Below are positions 1 through 13,420 of a stretch of DNA of 64,000 nt, in pieces (position 1 is the first letter of the stretch; each line of letters opens with the position of its first letter). The position numbers and the translations under genes are program-made. This stretch comes from Ascidia mentula (lineage: Eukaryota; Chordata; Ascidiacea; Phlebobranchia; Ascidiidae): positions 18,106,501 to 18,170,500 of the forward strand of contig OX387200.1 of the NCBI GenBank assembly GCA_947561715.1. The letters are read 5' to 3'. The notes under the pieces are model-generated. The model was not told the origin of the DNA and ran no database searches. It worked only from the letters and a program-made list of their open reading frames with translations.

Positions 1-3000
1 AATTGCGCACAGTAATGCTGCATATCCTTTTTCGCATTGAACGTGTATAAAAAGGAAGTAAGTCATTGACGTGGTAATTTTTATGGTAATTTCCGAAGCG
101 AAGTGTTATGTTTATCTCTTCGGCATAAAATATTCGTCAACAAGTAAACAAAAACATTTTATTGTGGACGATGAATAACGACCAAACTAAGACTAATTGA
201 GTATGATTCTAAACGGCCGAATTAATCAATCGAAAATTCCCTAATCACCCCCGCAATTTTGATCACTCAAGTCACAAACAGTTTATATGTCGCGTTGTAA
301 AATCAAATTTAAACAGGTACAATAAATTTGTTTGGTGCGGTTCGGTCAGTTACAGCAGTATTGCAACTTTGGTCTATCGAGTTACTTTATTACAAAACAT
401 ACCAAAACCATAACACATTTTCCCGGCTTAATAACAATGTAGAAGAATGCCGTGCGTGGGCATACTGGGGCGGGGGAAAAATAAAATTAAAGTTACATTT
501 TAATGTCTTTGTATATTTACATCACTAAAATGACATTACGTTAGTCATGTGAAGATTAACGGACTAATATGATTTCTTATGTGTTGTGTACATTTTTTCA
601 ATGTGGTAAACAGGATATCCAGAATTATCGTGTGCAATTGAGCTGAAAAACGGCGGGAGGCGATTAAGTTCATTTGCCCAGTGTATAACTCACGATACGT
701 GGAACTGCATCACACTCGCATTAGAACATTTTATCGTCTCATGTGTTGAGCACATTTATCAAATATGGTAAACAGGATATACAGCACCAGTGTGTGCAAA
801 TGATGAATAGGCGATATGCTTTAGCTGCAAATCGTCGTGAAGCAATTGAGCTCATTTCCGCGGATCGCGTTATTTGTACCATAACAAAATAACATAACTT
901 GTAAGGAATACAAGCATCGTACATTGCATGACATACACAACATAATAATAAACGCGTTGTATTTAATTCAAAAAATACCACATGGTTTCACCCAAACAAC
1001 AGTAAGAGTTTTTGCACTGCACAAACAATTCTAACCCTCTTATCACGTATTGATCAATTGTACTTTGCAACTGTGAAATGCACACTAATGCTGCATAATT
1101 TTTTTCGCAACTGACGTATACAAAAAAAGAAATGAGTGATTGAACGGGTATTTTTTATGGTAATTTCCGAAGCGAAGTGTTATATTTATCCTTTCCGCAT
1201 CAACAAATTCGTCAACAAGTCAACAAAATACTTGATTTTGGAGGATGATTAACGACCAAACTAAGGGTAGAGACTAATTGTGTATGATTCTAAACGGCGG
1301 AATTAATCAACCAAAAATTCCCTAATCACCCCCGCAATTTTGACAATGCAGTTAATTACTCAAGTCACAAACAGTTTATTTGTCGCGTTGCAAAATATGA
1401 AATATAAACAGTTACAATAAATTTGTTTGATGTGGTTCGGTATTTTAACTTTGGTCTATCGAGTTACTTTATTACAAAACGTACCAAAACCACTACACAT
1501 TTCCAAATAAAATTACAAAGAAATAGTAACTTTACTAACCCCAAGTGACATTCTAATGTTTTGGATACTTGCCTCACTGAGATAACACTCTTTGTTTGTA
1601 ATGCGGAGATTGACGACGAACAGCATGTGAAAAGGTTGACACAATGTTATTCTGTGTGTGCTGTTTATTAAAAACTGGGTGCTCAATTTTGATTGCATTT
1701 CCTAAATGTGTTGAAATTACCAATGCAATGGGTTGTGGATGATTTCGGTTTGATATACTGTGAACAATGAACAACGCTGTTGTTATAATGTGCAAAGCAT
1801 ATCAGTTTAGCTTTACGTCACCCACTTCCTTGTGGATGCAAGAAACACAACGAAGCTGTGTTTGATGTGATGCCTGTCTATGCCTATACGCCTACTAATG
1901 TTTATGACCAACATCACAACGAGCTGCATGTTGTCATCACATTGGCATCTCTCATCTTATCGTCTCGTGTGTAGTGCACATTCATCCAATGTGGCAAGTG
2001 GGATATGCAGCATTATCGTGTTCAACCGATCAATACGCGATATCCTTAACCTGTAAAACGGCGGGAGGCAATTTAAGTTCATTTCCGCAGTGTATAAATA
2101 ACGATATGCGGAATTGAATCACATTTGCGTTGGAACATCTTATCGTCTCATGTGTTGAGCACATTTATCAAATGTGGGAAACAGGATATACAGCATCAAT
2201 GTGTGCAACCGATCAATACGCGATATCCTTAACCTGTAAAACGGAGGGAGGCGATTGAGTTCATTCGCGCAGTGTATAACTAGCGATATGTGGAATTGAA
2301 TCACATTTCCGTTGGAACATCTTATCGTCCTTTGTTTTGTGCACATTTTTCCAATGTGGAAAACAGAATATGCAGCACCAGTGTGTGCAAATGATGAATA
2401 GGCGATATGCTTCAGCTGCAAAACGTCGTAAAGCGATTAAGCTCATTTCCGCGGAACGCGTTATTTTTACCACAACAAAATAACATAACTTTTAAGGAAT
2501 GCAAGCATCGTACATTGCATGACAAACACGACATAATAATAAACGTGTTGTATTTAATTCAAAAAATACCACATGGTTTCACCCAAACATTTTATAGTGT
2601 TTGTTATATGATTATAATTCGTTTACCGCTACTAAATTGTGGACATTAAAGGTTAAAGTTCTTTGCACAGATTTCACTACACGTTAAACATAATAGGTAT
2701 AATGTGGTGTGAATTCAAGCTTGTGTTTCATATGAATGATTTTCTTTTGTTGAGTAGTTCACTTATACGTAATCATTTGTATCAAAAATAACAGTTTCTG
2801 CACTGCACAAACAATTCTTACCCTCTCATCACGTATTGATCAATTGTACTTTGCAACTGTCAAATTGCGTTTTTCGCAACTGACATATATAAAAAAGGAA
2901 TAAGTGATTGAATGGGTATTTTTTATGATAATTTCCGAAGCGAAGTGTTATATTTATCCTTTCCGCATCAACAAATTTGTCAACAAGTCAACAAAAATAT

Positions 3001-6000
3001 TTGATTTTGGAGGATGATTAACGACCAAACTAAGGGTAGAGACCAATTGAGTATGATTCTAAACGGCCGGATATAATCAACCAAAAATTCCCTAATCACC
3101 CCCGCAATTTTGATCATGCAGTTAATTAGTCAAGTCACAAACAGTTTATTTGTCGCGTTGCAAAATATGAAATATAAACAGGTACAATAAATTGTTTGGT
3201 GTGGTTCGGTATTGTAACTTTGGTCTATCGAGTTTCTTTATTACAAAACGTACCAAAACCATTACACATTTCCAATGTAAATTACAAAGAAATAGTAACT
3301 TTACTAACCCCAAGTGACATTCTAATGTTTTGGATACTTGCCTCACTGAGATAAAACTATTTGTTTGTGATGCGGAGATTAACGACGAACAGCATGTGGA
3401 AAGGTTGACACACTGTTGTTCTGTGTGTGCTGTTTATTAAAAACTGGGTGCCCAATTTTGATTGCATTGCCTAAATGTGTTGAAATTACCAATACAATGG
3501 GTTGTGGATAATTTCGGTTTGATATTCTGTGAACAATGAATAACGCTCTTGTTATAATGTGCAAAGCATATCAGCTATTTTTGCGTCATCCACTTCCTTG
3601 TGGATAGAAGAAACACAACTAAGTTCTGTTTGATGTGATGTCTGTCTATGCCCATACGTCTACCAATGTTTATGACCAACATTACAACGAACTGTAGGTT
3701 GTCATCACATTGGCGTTGGAATATCTTATCGTCTTATGTGTTGTGCACATTTTTCCAATGTGGTAAACAGGATATGCAGCACCAGTGTGCGCAACTGATC
3801 AATACGCAATATCCTTAAGCTGTAAAACGGCGGGAGACGATTAAGTTCATATGCGCAGTGTATAACTAGCGATACGCGGAATTGAATCACATTTGCGTTA
3901 GAACATCATATCGTCTCATGTGTTGTGCACATTTTTCCAATGTGGTAAACAGGATATGCAGCATCAGTGTGTGCAAATGATGAATAGGCGATGTTCTAAA
4001 GCTGCAAAACGTCGTGAAGCGATTGAGCTCATTTCTGCGGAACGCGTTATTTTTACCATAACAAAATAACATAACTTGTAAGGAATGCAAGCACCGTACA
4101 TTGCATGACAAACACAACATAATAATAAACGCGTTGTATTTAATTCAAAAAATACCACATGGTTTCACCCAAACTTTTTTTCAGTGTTTGTTATATGATT
4201 ATAATTCGTTTACCGCTACTAAATTGCGGACATTAAAGGGTAAAGTTCTTTGCACTAATTTCACAATAAGTTAAACATAATAGGCATAATGTGGTGTGGA
4301 TTCAAGCTTGTGTTTCATATGAATGATTTTCTTTTGTTGACTAGTTCACTTATACGTAATCATTTGTGATAAAAATAACAGTTTCTGCACTGCACAAACA
4401 ATTCTTACCCTCTCATCACGTATTGATCAATTGTACTTTGCAATAATGCTGCATATCCACACTAATGCTGCATATGTTTTTCGCAACTGACATATATAAA
4501 AAAGGAATGAGTGATTGAATGGGTATTTTGCATGATAATTTCCGTAGCGAAGTGTTATATTTATCCCGCATCAACAAATTCGTCAACAAGTCAACAAAAA
4601 TACTTGATTTTGGAGGATGATTAACGACCAAACTAAGGGTAGAGGCTAATTGTGTATGATTCTAAACGGCCCAATTAATCAACCAAAAATTCCCTAATCA
4701 CCCCCGCAATTTTGGTCATACAGTTAATTACTCAAGTCACAAACAGTTTATTTGTCGCGTTGCAAAATATGAAATATAAACAGGTACAATAAATTTGTTT
4801 GATGTGGTTCGGTATTGCAACTTTGGTATATCGAGTTACTTTATTACAAAACGTACCAAAACCACTACACATTTCCAAATAAAATTACAAAGAAATAGTA
4901 ACTTTACTAACCCCAAGTGACATTCTAATGTTTTGGATACTTGCCTCACTGAGATAACACTCTTTGTTTGTAATGCGGAGATTGACGACGAACAGCATGT
5001 GAAAAGGTTGACACAATGTTATTCTGTGTGTGCTGTTTATTAAAAACTGGGTGCTCAATTTTGATTGCATTTCCTAAATGTGTTGAAATTACCAATGCAA
5101 TGGGTTGTGGATGATTTCGGTTTGATATACTGTGAACAATGAACAACGCTGTTGTTATAATGTGCAAAGCATACCGGTTTAGCTTTACGTCATCCACTTC
5201 CTTATAGATAGAAGAAACACAACAAAGTTCTGTTTGGAGTGAAGCTTGTCTATGCCTAATACGCCTACCAATGTTTACGACCAACGTCACAACGAGCTGC
5301 AGGTTGTCATCACATTGGCGTTGGAACATCTTATCGTCCTTTGTTTTGTGCACATTTTTCCAATGTGGAAAACAGGATATGCAGCATTATCGTGTGGGCA
5401 ACCGATCAATACGCAATATCCTAAAGCTGTAAAACGGCGGAGGCGTTTGAACTCATTTCCGCAGTGTATAACTAACGATACGCGGAATTGAATCGCATTT
5501 GCGTTGGAACATCTTATCGTCTTATATGTTGAGTACATTTATCAAATGTGGTAAACAGGATATGCAGCACCAGTGTGTGCAAATGATGAATAGGCGATAT
5601 GCTTCAGCTGCAAAACGTCGTAAAGCGATTGAGCTCATTTCCGCGGAACGCGTTATTTTTACCATAACAAAATAACATAACTTGTAAGGAATGCAAGCAT
5701 CGTACATTGCATGACAAACACGACATAATAATAAACGTGTTGTATTTAATTCAAAAATACCACATGGTCTCACCCAAACATTTTTGTGTTTGTTATATGA
5801 TTATAATCCGTTTACCGCTACTAAAGGACATTAAAGGTTAAAGTTCTTTGCACAAATTTCACAACAAGTTAAACGTAATAGGTATAATGTGGTGTGGATT
5901 CAAGCGTGTGTTTCATGTGAATGATTTTCTTTTGTTGAGTAGTTCACTTATACGTAATCATTTGTATCAAAAATAACAGTTTCTGCACTGCACAAACAAT

Positions 6001-7000
6001 TCTTTCCCTCTCATCACGTATTGATCAATTGTACTTTGCAACTGTCAAATTGCGTTTTTCGCAACTGACGCATATAAAAAAGAAATAAGTGATTGAATGG
6101 GTATTTTTATGGTAATTTCCGTAGCGAAGTGTTATATTTATCCCGCATCAACAAATTCGTCAACAAGTCAATAAAAATACTTGATTTTGGAGGATAATTA
6201 ACGACCAAACTAAGGGTAGAGACTAATTGTGTATGATTCTAAACGGCCAAATATATTCAACCAAAAATTCCCTAATTACCCCCGCAATTTTGATCATGCA
6301 GTTAAATTACTGAAGTCACAAACAGTTTATTTGTCGCGTTGCAAAATATAAAATAGAAACAGGTACAATAAATTTGTTTGGTGTCGTTCGGTATTTTAAT
6401 TTTGGTCTATCGAGTTTCTTTGTTACAAAACGTTCCAAACCGTTACACATTTCCAAATAAAATTACAAAGAAATAGTAACTTCAGTAACCCCAAGTCACA
6501 TTCTAATGTTTTGGATACTTGCCTCACTGAGATAACACTATTTGTTTGTCATGCGGAGATTAATGACGAACAGCATGTGGAAAGGTTGACACACTGTTAT
6601 GCTATGTTTGCTGTTTATTAAAAACTGGGTGCTCAATTTTGATTGCATTGGCTTAATGTGTTGAAATTACCAATACAATGGGTTGTGGATAATTTCGGTT
6701 TGATATACTGTGGACAATGAATAACGCAGTTGTTATAATGTGCAAAGCATATCAGTTTAGCTTTACGTCATCCACTTCCTTGTGGAAAGAAGAAACACAA
6801 CTAAGTTCTGTTTGATGTGATGTCTGTCTATGTCTATACGTCTACTAATGTTTATGATCAACATTACAACGAACTGCAGGTTGTCATCACTCTGGCGTTG
6901 GAACATATTATCGTCTTAGTTGTGTGCACATTTTTCCAATGTGGTAAACCGGACATGCAGCATTAGTGTGACTTACGCCGATGTGCTTAAGTTGTATAAC
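1..7000. repeat. Higher-order tandem repeat array, about 1.6-1.8 kb units
   Basis: At least four tandem units and a partial first unit. The landmark CACTGCACAAACAATTCT recurs near 1015, 2803, 4386 and 5984, giving spacings of about 1.79, 1.58 and 1.60 kb. Each unit contains the same ordered blocks: a CAATTTTGATCATGCAGTTA-like block, a block ending in AAAACTGGGTG, an ATCACATTGGCGTTGGAACA-like block, and one or more copies of a ~182-bp sub-repeat. The first unit lacks the AAAACTGGGTG block. Short open frames in the array recur with the repeats, change length between copies and have no start or splice context, so I treat them as non-coding. No transposase or reverse transcriptase motif was seen. 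Confidence 0.9.
1957..2500. repeat. ~182-bp sub-repeat nested in the array
   Basis: The block containing CTTATCGTCTCATGTGTTG, then CACATTTTTCCAATGTGG and ACAGGATATGCAGCA, occurs three times here with starts near 1957, 2141 and 2322 (spacings 184 and 181 bp). The same block is doubled near 3726/3909 and 5331/5514, and single near 731 and 6908. Unit-length differences in the higher-order array partly come from different numbers of this sub-repeat. Confidence 0.85.
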
Positions 7001-7149
7001 GACGAGAAGCGAACGAACTCATTTGCGCATTATGCCTTATGTGTAGCTATAACGCTATTTCACTGCATCACTATGGAGAAATTATGCCAACCAAAGATGA
7101 ACGCACACGGTTTGGTTTCATCGGTCGCCGTTCGCATGTGAAATAGACT

Positions 7150-7804
7150 AAGGTGATTAACACCTAATAATGTGAACTACCTATTTGTGGGCGTTTACGC
7201 AGTAGATCAAAGGCTCAATTAAAAAACAAATTGGAACCTGGTCTGGAAGCTAATTATTAAATTTTTTGTTCTTTGATATTTCGTTTATTAATGAAATATC
7301 GCAACTCAGAGGGCAGTATATATTACGCAAGAAGATATTGTGTGCAAGAAGACTCGCGTTAAAAACTTAAATAAAAACGATCCAGAGCAAGATAAACTGG
7401 AAACAGTGTAAAAAGTGTAAATATAGGAGTTAATTATGACATGAATTTAACGTTTTTACAAATTCAAGAACATTGGTAAAGTAATAGCAGGTGGCCTGGT
7501 GAAACATCTTTGTTCCTTTCGCGGAAATGTTTCAAAACGGCTTCTTGAAAATTTAGACAAAAAACGGCAGTTACTTATTTAAACTTGTTTCAGAAAGAAC
7601 TTAAAAACTGAGAAATTTGAAATGACAATATTGGACTTTGCACTCTTTACAATTTACAACAATTCTACATCAGACAAAATAATATACACAAATGCACGCA
7701 TTCAAATTAATTCACTTTTCGTCACAACCTAACTAAAATATAAGAAAGCGTTACATACTATATACTCAGGTAATTTCCAAATTACCGATTTCGATTTGCA
7801 AAAA
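7150..7804. other. Intergenic, no gene seen
   Basis: AT-rich spacer between the repeat array and the 3' end of gene A1. It must contain the A1 3' UTR, but no canonical AATAAA signal on the minus strand was found close to the stop codon. Confidence 0.5.
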
Positions 7805-10713
7805 TTATTGTTTATAGTTGTCCACATTGAGAAGGCCCCCAATACCTTGGGCTTTTAGCATGTTCCGTGTTTGGGCAATATTTTGCATTTTATCAGTGGG
7901 GCTATCAAAGTCTGTTGCCTGCCATAAAACATCATAAGCCAGCATCAACATAGTGGCGGCTTCGTTATTGCGAGACATTTTTAGATAAGTGCAACCCAGG
8001 TTGTGTGACAGAACCCCATACCATTTACGACGCATAACATCTGCTCCATAAGTTTGTCGCAAGAAATCTAAAGCATTTTCAATATTTTCGGCGCGACCTT
8101 CATCGTCGTCGGCGTAAAGCTTTATCATTTCCATGCAATGATAAGCGGAAATTTTAAGTTGTATTATGTTTTCGGCCCGAGCACCGCTTGAAGTTGTTAG
8201 AATATCTTTAAAGAGCGGTTGCATGGCCTTAACGCAGTGACGTTTAAGAAAGTGCGCAGCCAGCTTTGTGTTCTCGGAAATTTGTTCAGCTGCTAATCGA
8301 AGAACCGACATGCATTTAGCTTTCTTTGCGCTTTCCACAATGGATAAGTTGCCGATTTTAGCAAGTTTCGCAGCCATCATGCAGAGCAAAATGGCGTCAA
8401 AATATTTTTTTTTCTGTATTGCGGTTTCTGATAATGACAAAACGCTGTCAAAAGTTTCGCCCATGTTATATACTATTGCCATGATTTTTTCAAACGTCTC
8501 GTTAGCCTCTTTATCATCGTTAACCAGCATGCAACTGATACAATAACGCATGAGAAAACTTAAGTCTTTTTGGGGACCATTAAACTTATTGAAAGCCTGA
8601 TGCGCACCCAAAGCTTGCTGAAATTCCAATCTCTCGTGAAATTTGTCGATGGTTTCTATGAAAAGAAATTATGTTGTATAATATGATGTTGGTCACGTGT
8701 ACACAAGACTGCATTTAAACTAATATGATTAGCGATAACAACGTAGTCTCGGTTTCGTGAATTTTACAATTCAGAAATGCCAATGTTTAAAACTTCACCA
8801 TTGTTTTGCTATATTGGACAAGCAAAGCGACTTTTTTCTTTTTTCAATAAAGCGAAAAGCGTTCAAAAATTTACCATTTTTTTCCAATGCAAATGTGTGC
8901 CACTCACATATTGTATCGAGATTCGTAGCCAGGGTATCCTGGGTTCGAATACTAGTGGTAAAAAAATAAATATTTTGTGTTTCGTGACGTAAACCATACC
9001 TTCGTGCCACAAAGCCTGGCGAAAATCAGTCATCCAAAACGAATTTTCTGTTACAAAATTAGTTTGAAATTATTTTATGCACCATGAAACTTAATCACAC
9101 TTCGTGTGTAACTTTGGATACAGCAAGGGACTTAAGGTTAAAAGATCACTTTTTAATTCCTACCTTGTGTCATCATTTTTTGTTGCAGCTTTTCTTTTGC
9201 ATCTAAAATTAAACAACAATTAAGCGGGTGAACTCAGCACGACCGTTGAAAATCTATACTACAACTATAGCGATTTCTAATCTAATTCGACCAAGTACGC
9301 TTCAATGTTGAAAATTTTTTGTGTTCGAAGTTTAATTTTATTACCAATTAATTTTTGCGTTTGTGCGCAAAGAAAGCATGATTAGTCTGAAATTGTCAAG
9401 ATTGCTTTATGCAGTTGAACTACAAAGAAATTAGAATCCTAATTTTGATTTAACTAATAACAGGAACAAGCTTCACAGACTTGTATCAGATATTAAAAAA
9501 TTAAAACACAAAGCCTTGTTTTATATACTAATAGCATAAATTGCCATAGCAAATATGTTAAAAACTCTCAGAATCCCTGAAGATTGCAACCAAGACACTA
9601 AGGTGCGTCTCTGCGCTGTATAGTTAAACATACGTCAGCGACTTACCTTTAAGTTTCTTGAGATGATTGGAAAATGTCTGTTTGTCTGAAAAACGTTACA
9701 CCAAATAGCAATGACCCCATATTCAAATATAATTGAAAGATGAAGATCATGTACATTTCTAGATATAAACTAAATATTGTAGTAAATGGGGGTTGAAGTA
9801 ACCTTAAGCACCAATCAACCAACTAGTTAATTTATTGAGAAAAATTCATGACCCCAGTTAAATGGAATCCGTATTAAATGAGGTTACCAAAATCCGATGT
9901 GTTATGATTACCTCACATAAGACTATATTACAATAATGTAAGTGCAAAATATTACCACCTTTACAGAAGTATTTTGTCCACAAAAGTATAAATTACTACC
10001 TTACATACCTGTTTGCCCTTCAGTTACTATACTTCGGAGTTTCTTTTGAAGTTCTGCAACAATTTATTACTTATTTTATGCCATTTTACAAATAGGCAAG
10101 TTTTCATAATTCTGTTATGAAGTAGGAAAACAAAAAAAGAACAAAAATTACCTTCAACCTTTTGCTTCAGATCTTCGACATCTTTGTCGTGGTGCTCTAC
10201 AACAGAAGTAACATGTTAGCATTTTTCATCTTCGCTAAAAGTGTTTTAGCTAAGTTATAGTAAGTGTCTAGGCTTTTCTGTAATATCAATGAGATCGTGG
10301 GGCTTGCACATAAGTTTTTTAGATTCGAGGTTTATGTTTCAAATATACTAAAATGGTTCAATACCTCTTGGTCTTGAGCTCTCGCTCCTTCCATATTGAA
10401 CACCACCAGCTTAAAAGACATAAGGTAAGTATATAACATTTGAACAAACATTTACAATCTCATCAACAGGAAAGCAGGAAACATAAAGTTTTATTCATGT
10501 GGTAATCAATAGAATTCCGCAACAAAATAAAAACATTAAAAACCCTGTGACGTAAAACACTGACATACCTGGGTTTATTAGAACATTTCCGCTGAAAAAT
10601 AACACAAAAGTCTCAAATAATGTTTGACCAAAGTGCAACTAGGAACGTTAAGTATAGAAATATTCATACTTGTTGAAATTAATGTTGAAATTACTCAGCT
10701 GTTGGTCACCCAT
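7805..10713 (-). CDS. Class A TPR-like protein A1, 376 aa, 8 exons
   Basis: Exons (minus strand): 10670-10713, 10569-10591, 10365-10409, 10152-10196, 10009-10053, 9647-9685, 9164-9202 and 7805-8655, total 1131 nt, open throughout. The first intron is phase 2 and all later ones phase 1. The start MGDQQLSN lies 212 bp from the divergent start of B1. Exons 4-7 encode a charged, Leu/Lys-rich segment (residues about 38-93; for example EELQKKLRSIVTE) that looks like a coiled coil. The last exon encodes an all-helical core beginning ETIDKFHER and ending with a TPR-like repeat at about residues 307-340 (SHNLGCTYLKMSRN...A..AYDVL). No signal peptide, membrane segment or catalytic motif is seen. Function is unknown; it is probably a cytosolic protein-binding scaffold. 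The exon model rests on splice signals and phase, without transcript data. Confidence 0.85.
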
Positions 10714-10925
10714 GCTTTCAATTCAGCTGCTTTGCTTTTATAGAACTAAAATCACGATTCCAAAAGTTGCACCAAGGTGTTTACTGAAGATCCGACCCAC
10801 AGCAAATAGGTTTGGTTGGCATAGAACGCGGGCTTTATGTTCGATAAAAAAGGGAAAATCACGTGACATACTCTATAAATATGGCTTTTCAGTCGAGCGC
10901 TAATCACTTGGGAAGAAACCAAAGC
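10714..10925. promoter_or_regulatory. Bidirectional promoter between A1 and B1
   Basis: 212 bp separates the two divergent ATG codons. CACGTG lies at 10860-10865 in the context TCACGTGA. A TATAAATA box at 10874-10881 points to B1, about 50 bp before its ATG. Toward A1 the minus strand reads ACATAAAG at about 10834-10841, a weak TATA-like element. Read in the A-gene direction, the E-box context TCACGTGATTTTCC matches the A2/B2 promoter. Promoter function is inferred. Confidence 0.7.
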
Positions 10926-12246
10926 ATGAATGACGGTATGACTAACTTTAAAAACTATATCAAGATTTAGGTTGTACTTTTGCCTAATGCTCACATGACA
11001 AATTAAAAACAGATCACGAAGAACCAGGGATAGTTGGAGGTGGAGAAGAACAGTTAGAAAATGGTGGAGAAACAACAGACAGAGAAGAAAATGTGCCGGA
11101 AAACTCTTCAGAAATTTGCCGTACGTAAAAATTGTCAACTACATGCACCCATCGTTTTACGATTATATGACTCATTTTGTTTGTAGATGACGAGGAAATC
11201 TTGCAACTATCAAAATTTCATTTTGAAAAGACATTTCTGATATCAAGTAAGAGGCTATTAGTTGCATAATTTCACAGCAATTTTGATTGATTTCAACTTG
11301 TTTCGGTACAAAAAAGTAAGCTAGTTAAAAAAAAAACGTTTTTGAAGATGACACATCGGAATGTCTGAATGAGGGCCAATTTGAGGAGGCTCATGGCGTT
11401 CTTGTGCATCGAAAGAAAATGGGTGAAAAATTGCGTAACATTCACTACGTACTTAAATATTGCGAATGTCTTATGGCAACAGAAAATGATTATGAGCAAC
11501 CAAAGCAACAATTAAAAAATGCTCTCGAAAGACTACACCCCCCAGAACATTTGATTTTGTGGTTGGCTAAAAAACTTTGTAAGAAGGAGCGTTATTTTGG
11601 GTCATTGATTTTGTATCAAATTTATCACGAAATGTTTTACGGGGACAGTGACGCAAATGCTAAATTGGAAATCCTTGAACACTGTGTAAGTGGCATTAAA
11701 CTTTGTGCATCTACCATGGTTGAACGTGACGAAAATTTTGGCATTTTTATTCGTCGTCATCTATTGCAAACCATGTATGACATGACAGAAAGCTTGTTGC
11801 AATTAGAAGGTGTTAATGCCAACTACAAATGTGTAAAATATGGATGGATGACTCACCATGTTGAAGTTTGTGAATCAGACGAACATAAACGCATTGAATT
11901 AATAGTGGACACCATTCGTTACATGCGGGCAACATTGGGACAAAATGCAAATAAGCATCAAATTTTTGGCACTCTTTGTAGTAACGTTGGGTCAGTTTAC
12001 TTAAGTCTGGGATACACGGACAAAGCCATTAGCTACTATAAGGAAGCGTTGGATTGTTTTAAATCTTCAAATGACTTTCAACGTGAATCTGATCGAGAAA
12101 AACATCTCGAACAAACCGGCATGGCTTTACGTAGGGCGCATGGCAAAGAGGATGTAATTGGTATCACAACCGCATCACAATTAAACGATCGTCTACAGGA
12201 ACTTTTACGAGAAGACACTGACCTTCCGTCTTGCTTAACATCTTAA
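10926..12246 (+). CDS. Class B TPR-like protein B1, 358 aa, 4 exons
   Basis: Exons 10926-10935, 11013-11120, 11187-11246 and 11348-12246, total 1077 nt, all introns phase 1. The first 38 residues are acidic and Gly/Glu-rich. The third exon carries LSKFHFEKTFLIS, which resembles the matching exon in B2. The long last exon begins at DTSECLNEGQFEEAHG, continues with LKYCECLMATENDYE and CVKYGWMTHHVE, and holds a TPR-like repeat at about residues 257-289 (SNVGSVYLSLGYTDKAISYY). The C-terminus is CLTS, a possible CaaX prenylation box. The acceptor at 11346-11347 has a weak pyrimidine tract, but phase and homology with the other B genes support it. Function is unknown. Confidence 0.85.
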
Positions 12247-12267
12247 TAGCATGTAAACATATACATA

Positions 12268-12273
12268 AATAAA
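12268..12273 (+). other. Polyadenylation signal for B1
   Basis: AATAAA lies 22 bp after the B1 stop codon within ACATAAATAAATATT. Position and strand fit the B1 3' end. Confidence 0.6.
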
Positions 12274-12989
12274 TATTATAAAGATGCAGCGATGAGACCT
12301 GATGGTTCGAAACCGCGGCCCTGTCCTCGCTTGCCTGGATATTATATTGCTTAAAAATACATTTTAATCAATTTGCTTGCTTGTCTTTTGTGTGTACAAA
12401 CGTTGTTTTCCCCATGTATATTTTTTGTATATAACCGAATTTATCGATTGTATGTTTGTTGACACGAAATACAAAATCTGGTTGAAAGGAAAGCTTGAAA
12501 GTATGGGTTAAGTAAACTAACATGACGTTGTAAGCTTAGGCTAAACACAAAGCACTGCTCCACAACATTCTGTCTGTAACTGTTGGTATAGGATTTAAAC
12601 TAGGTTGTTGACTAATCGGTCCAATGAACACGACAGACACCTGACGGCTTGCAGCTGTTCAGTTGAACCGAATCGTTTTGTTTGCGAAACAACGCCTGTG
12701 GGCCAATTTACGCTATACATGACAGGGAAAAAATACTGGTGTAATACAAGTGCACGATCTAGCGTCAACAACTATTGTGTTTTACTTACAAACGAGTTGC
12801 GCACTTTGGCGATAGTTTTTAATTAAATATACATTGAGCATTTAAATCTATTCATACACAGCGCGAAGCAAGCAAAATCACTTTCCTGCATTTAATGTGT
12901 TCTAAAATTAACATTTTAATTAGAGGTTTTGTAGGCTTATTGCAACATTGCCTGATTGATCTATGGAAGACGATAGTGTACACGACAGA

Positions 12990-13420
12990 TTTGCACAGTA
13001 GAAATTCTCAACGATGTTCATGCAGGAAATTCACAATTTTCTAATTAAACGAGTATACAGCCATGACAAATCACTTGAAAGTTCCGGCCACATGAGAATC
13101 CCTAAAATAATCAAAAATCTCACCAGGCCTATGCTTGTCACCTTAATCTCAACGAACTTTCACCCATACAGAAAAAATTATATTTTTCTGACGCAACAAA
13201 CCCTTGTCTATTTTTCGTCTTAATGTCTTCACCTAGCGTTTAAATGAAACACACATAATATTCAGGACAGTTTACGTAACACGTTTAAACCATCAGAACT
13301 CATGGTAGTGATTACGATGTTACAATCAGGCGGAGAACATGCAGTTAATTAACATATGCTGCCAAACTTAATTAAACAAACGTTGTCTTTTCAGAATGAT
13401 ATTAATTTATTGCGAGAAAA
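12990..13420. repeat. Flank duplication, copy 1 (pairs with 29.10-29.52 kb)
   Basis: The block starting near TTCTCAACGATGTTCA and running through TTCCGGCCACATGAGAATCC and TCACCAGGCCTA recurs nearly unchanged at about 29,107-29,520, on the same strand. It lies downstream of pair 1 here and downstream of pair 2 in the second copy, so it looks like flank carried along when a locus was copied. The rest of 12.3-14.2 kb shows no gene. Confidence 0.8.

Noticed and set aside
1513..5353. Open frames of 61-135 codons on the minus strand, two of them identical (1513-1698 and 4885-5070)
   Set aside because: They lie in the tandem repeat and are identical because the repeat is. Other units break them, and there is no start, splice or domain evidence.
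6920..7141. 73-codon frame at the right edge of the repeat array
   Set aside because: It begins inside the repeat monomer and runs into unique DNA by chance; no recognisable protein.
8930..8965. tRNA-like B box (GGGTTCGAATACTAG) in an A1 intron
   Set aside because: No matching A box or cloverleaf could be formed. It may be a remnant of a tRNA-derived SINE, but the evidence is too thin.
7805..12246. Kinesin light chain or another named TPR family
   Set aside because: Only the last repeat fits TPR spacing well; no kinesin light chain heptad or other family-specific motif was seen, so no name was given.
12300..12345. tRNA-like GGTTCGAAACC after B1
   Set aside because: No acceptor stem or D arm at the right distances; the B-box resemblance alone is common by chance.
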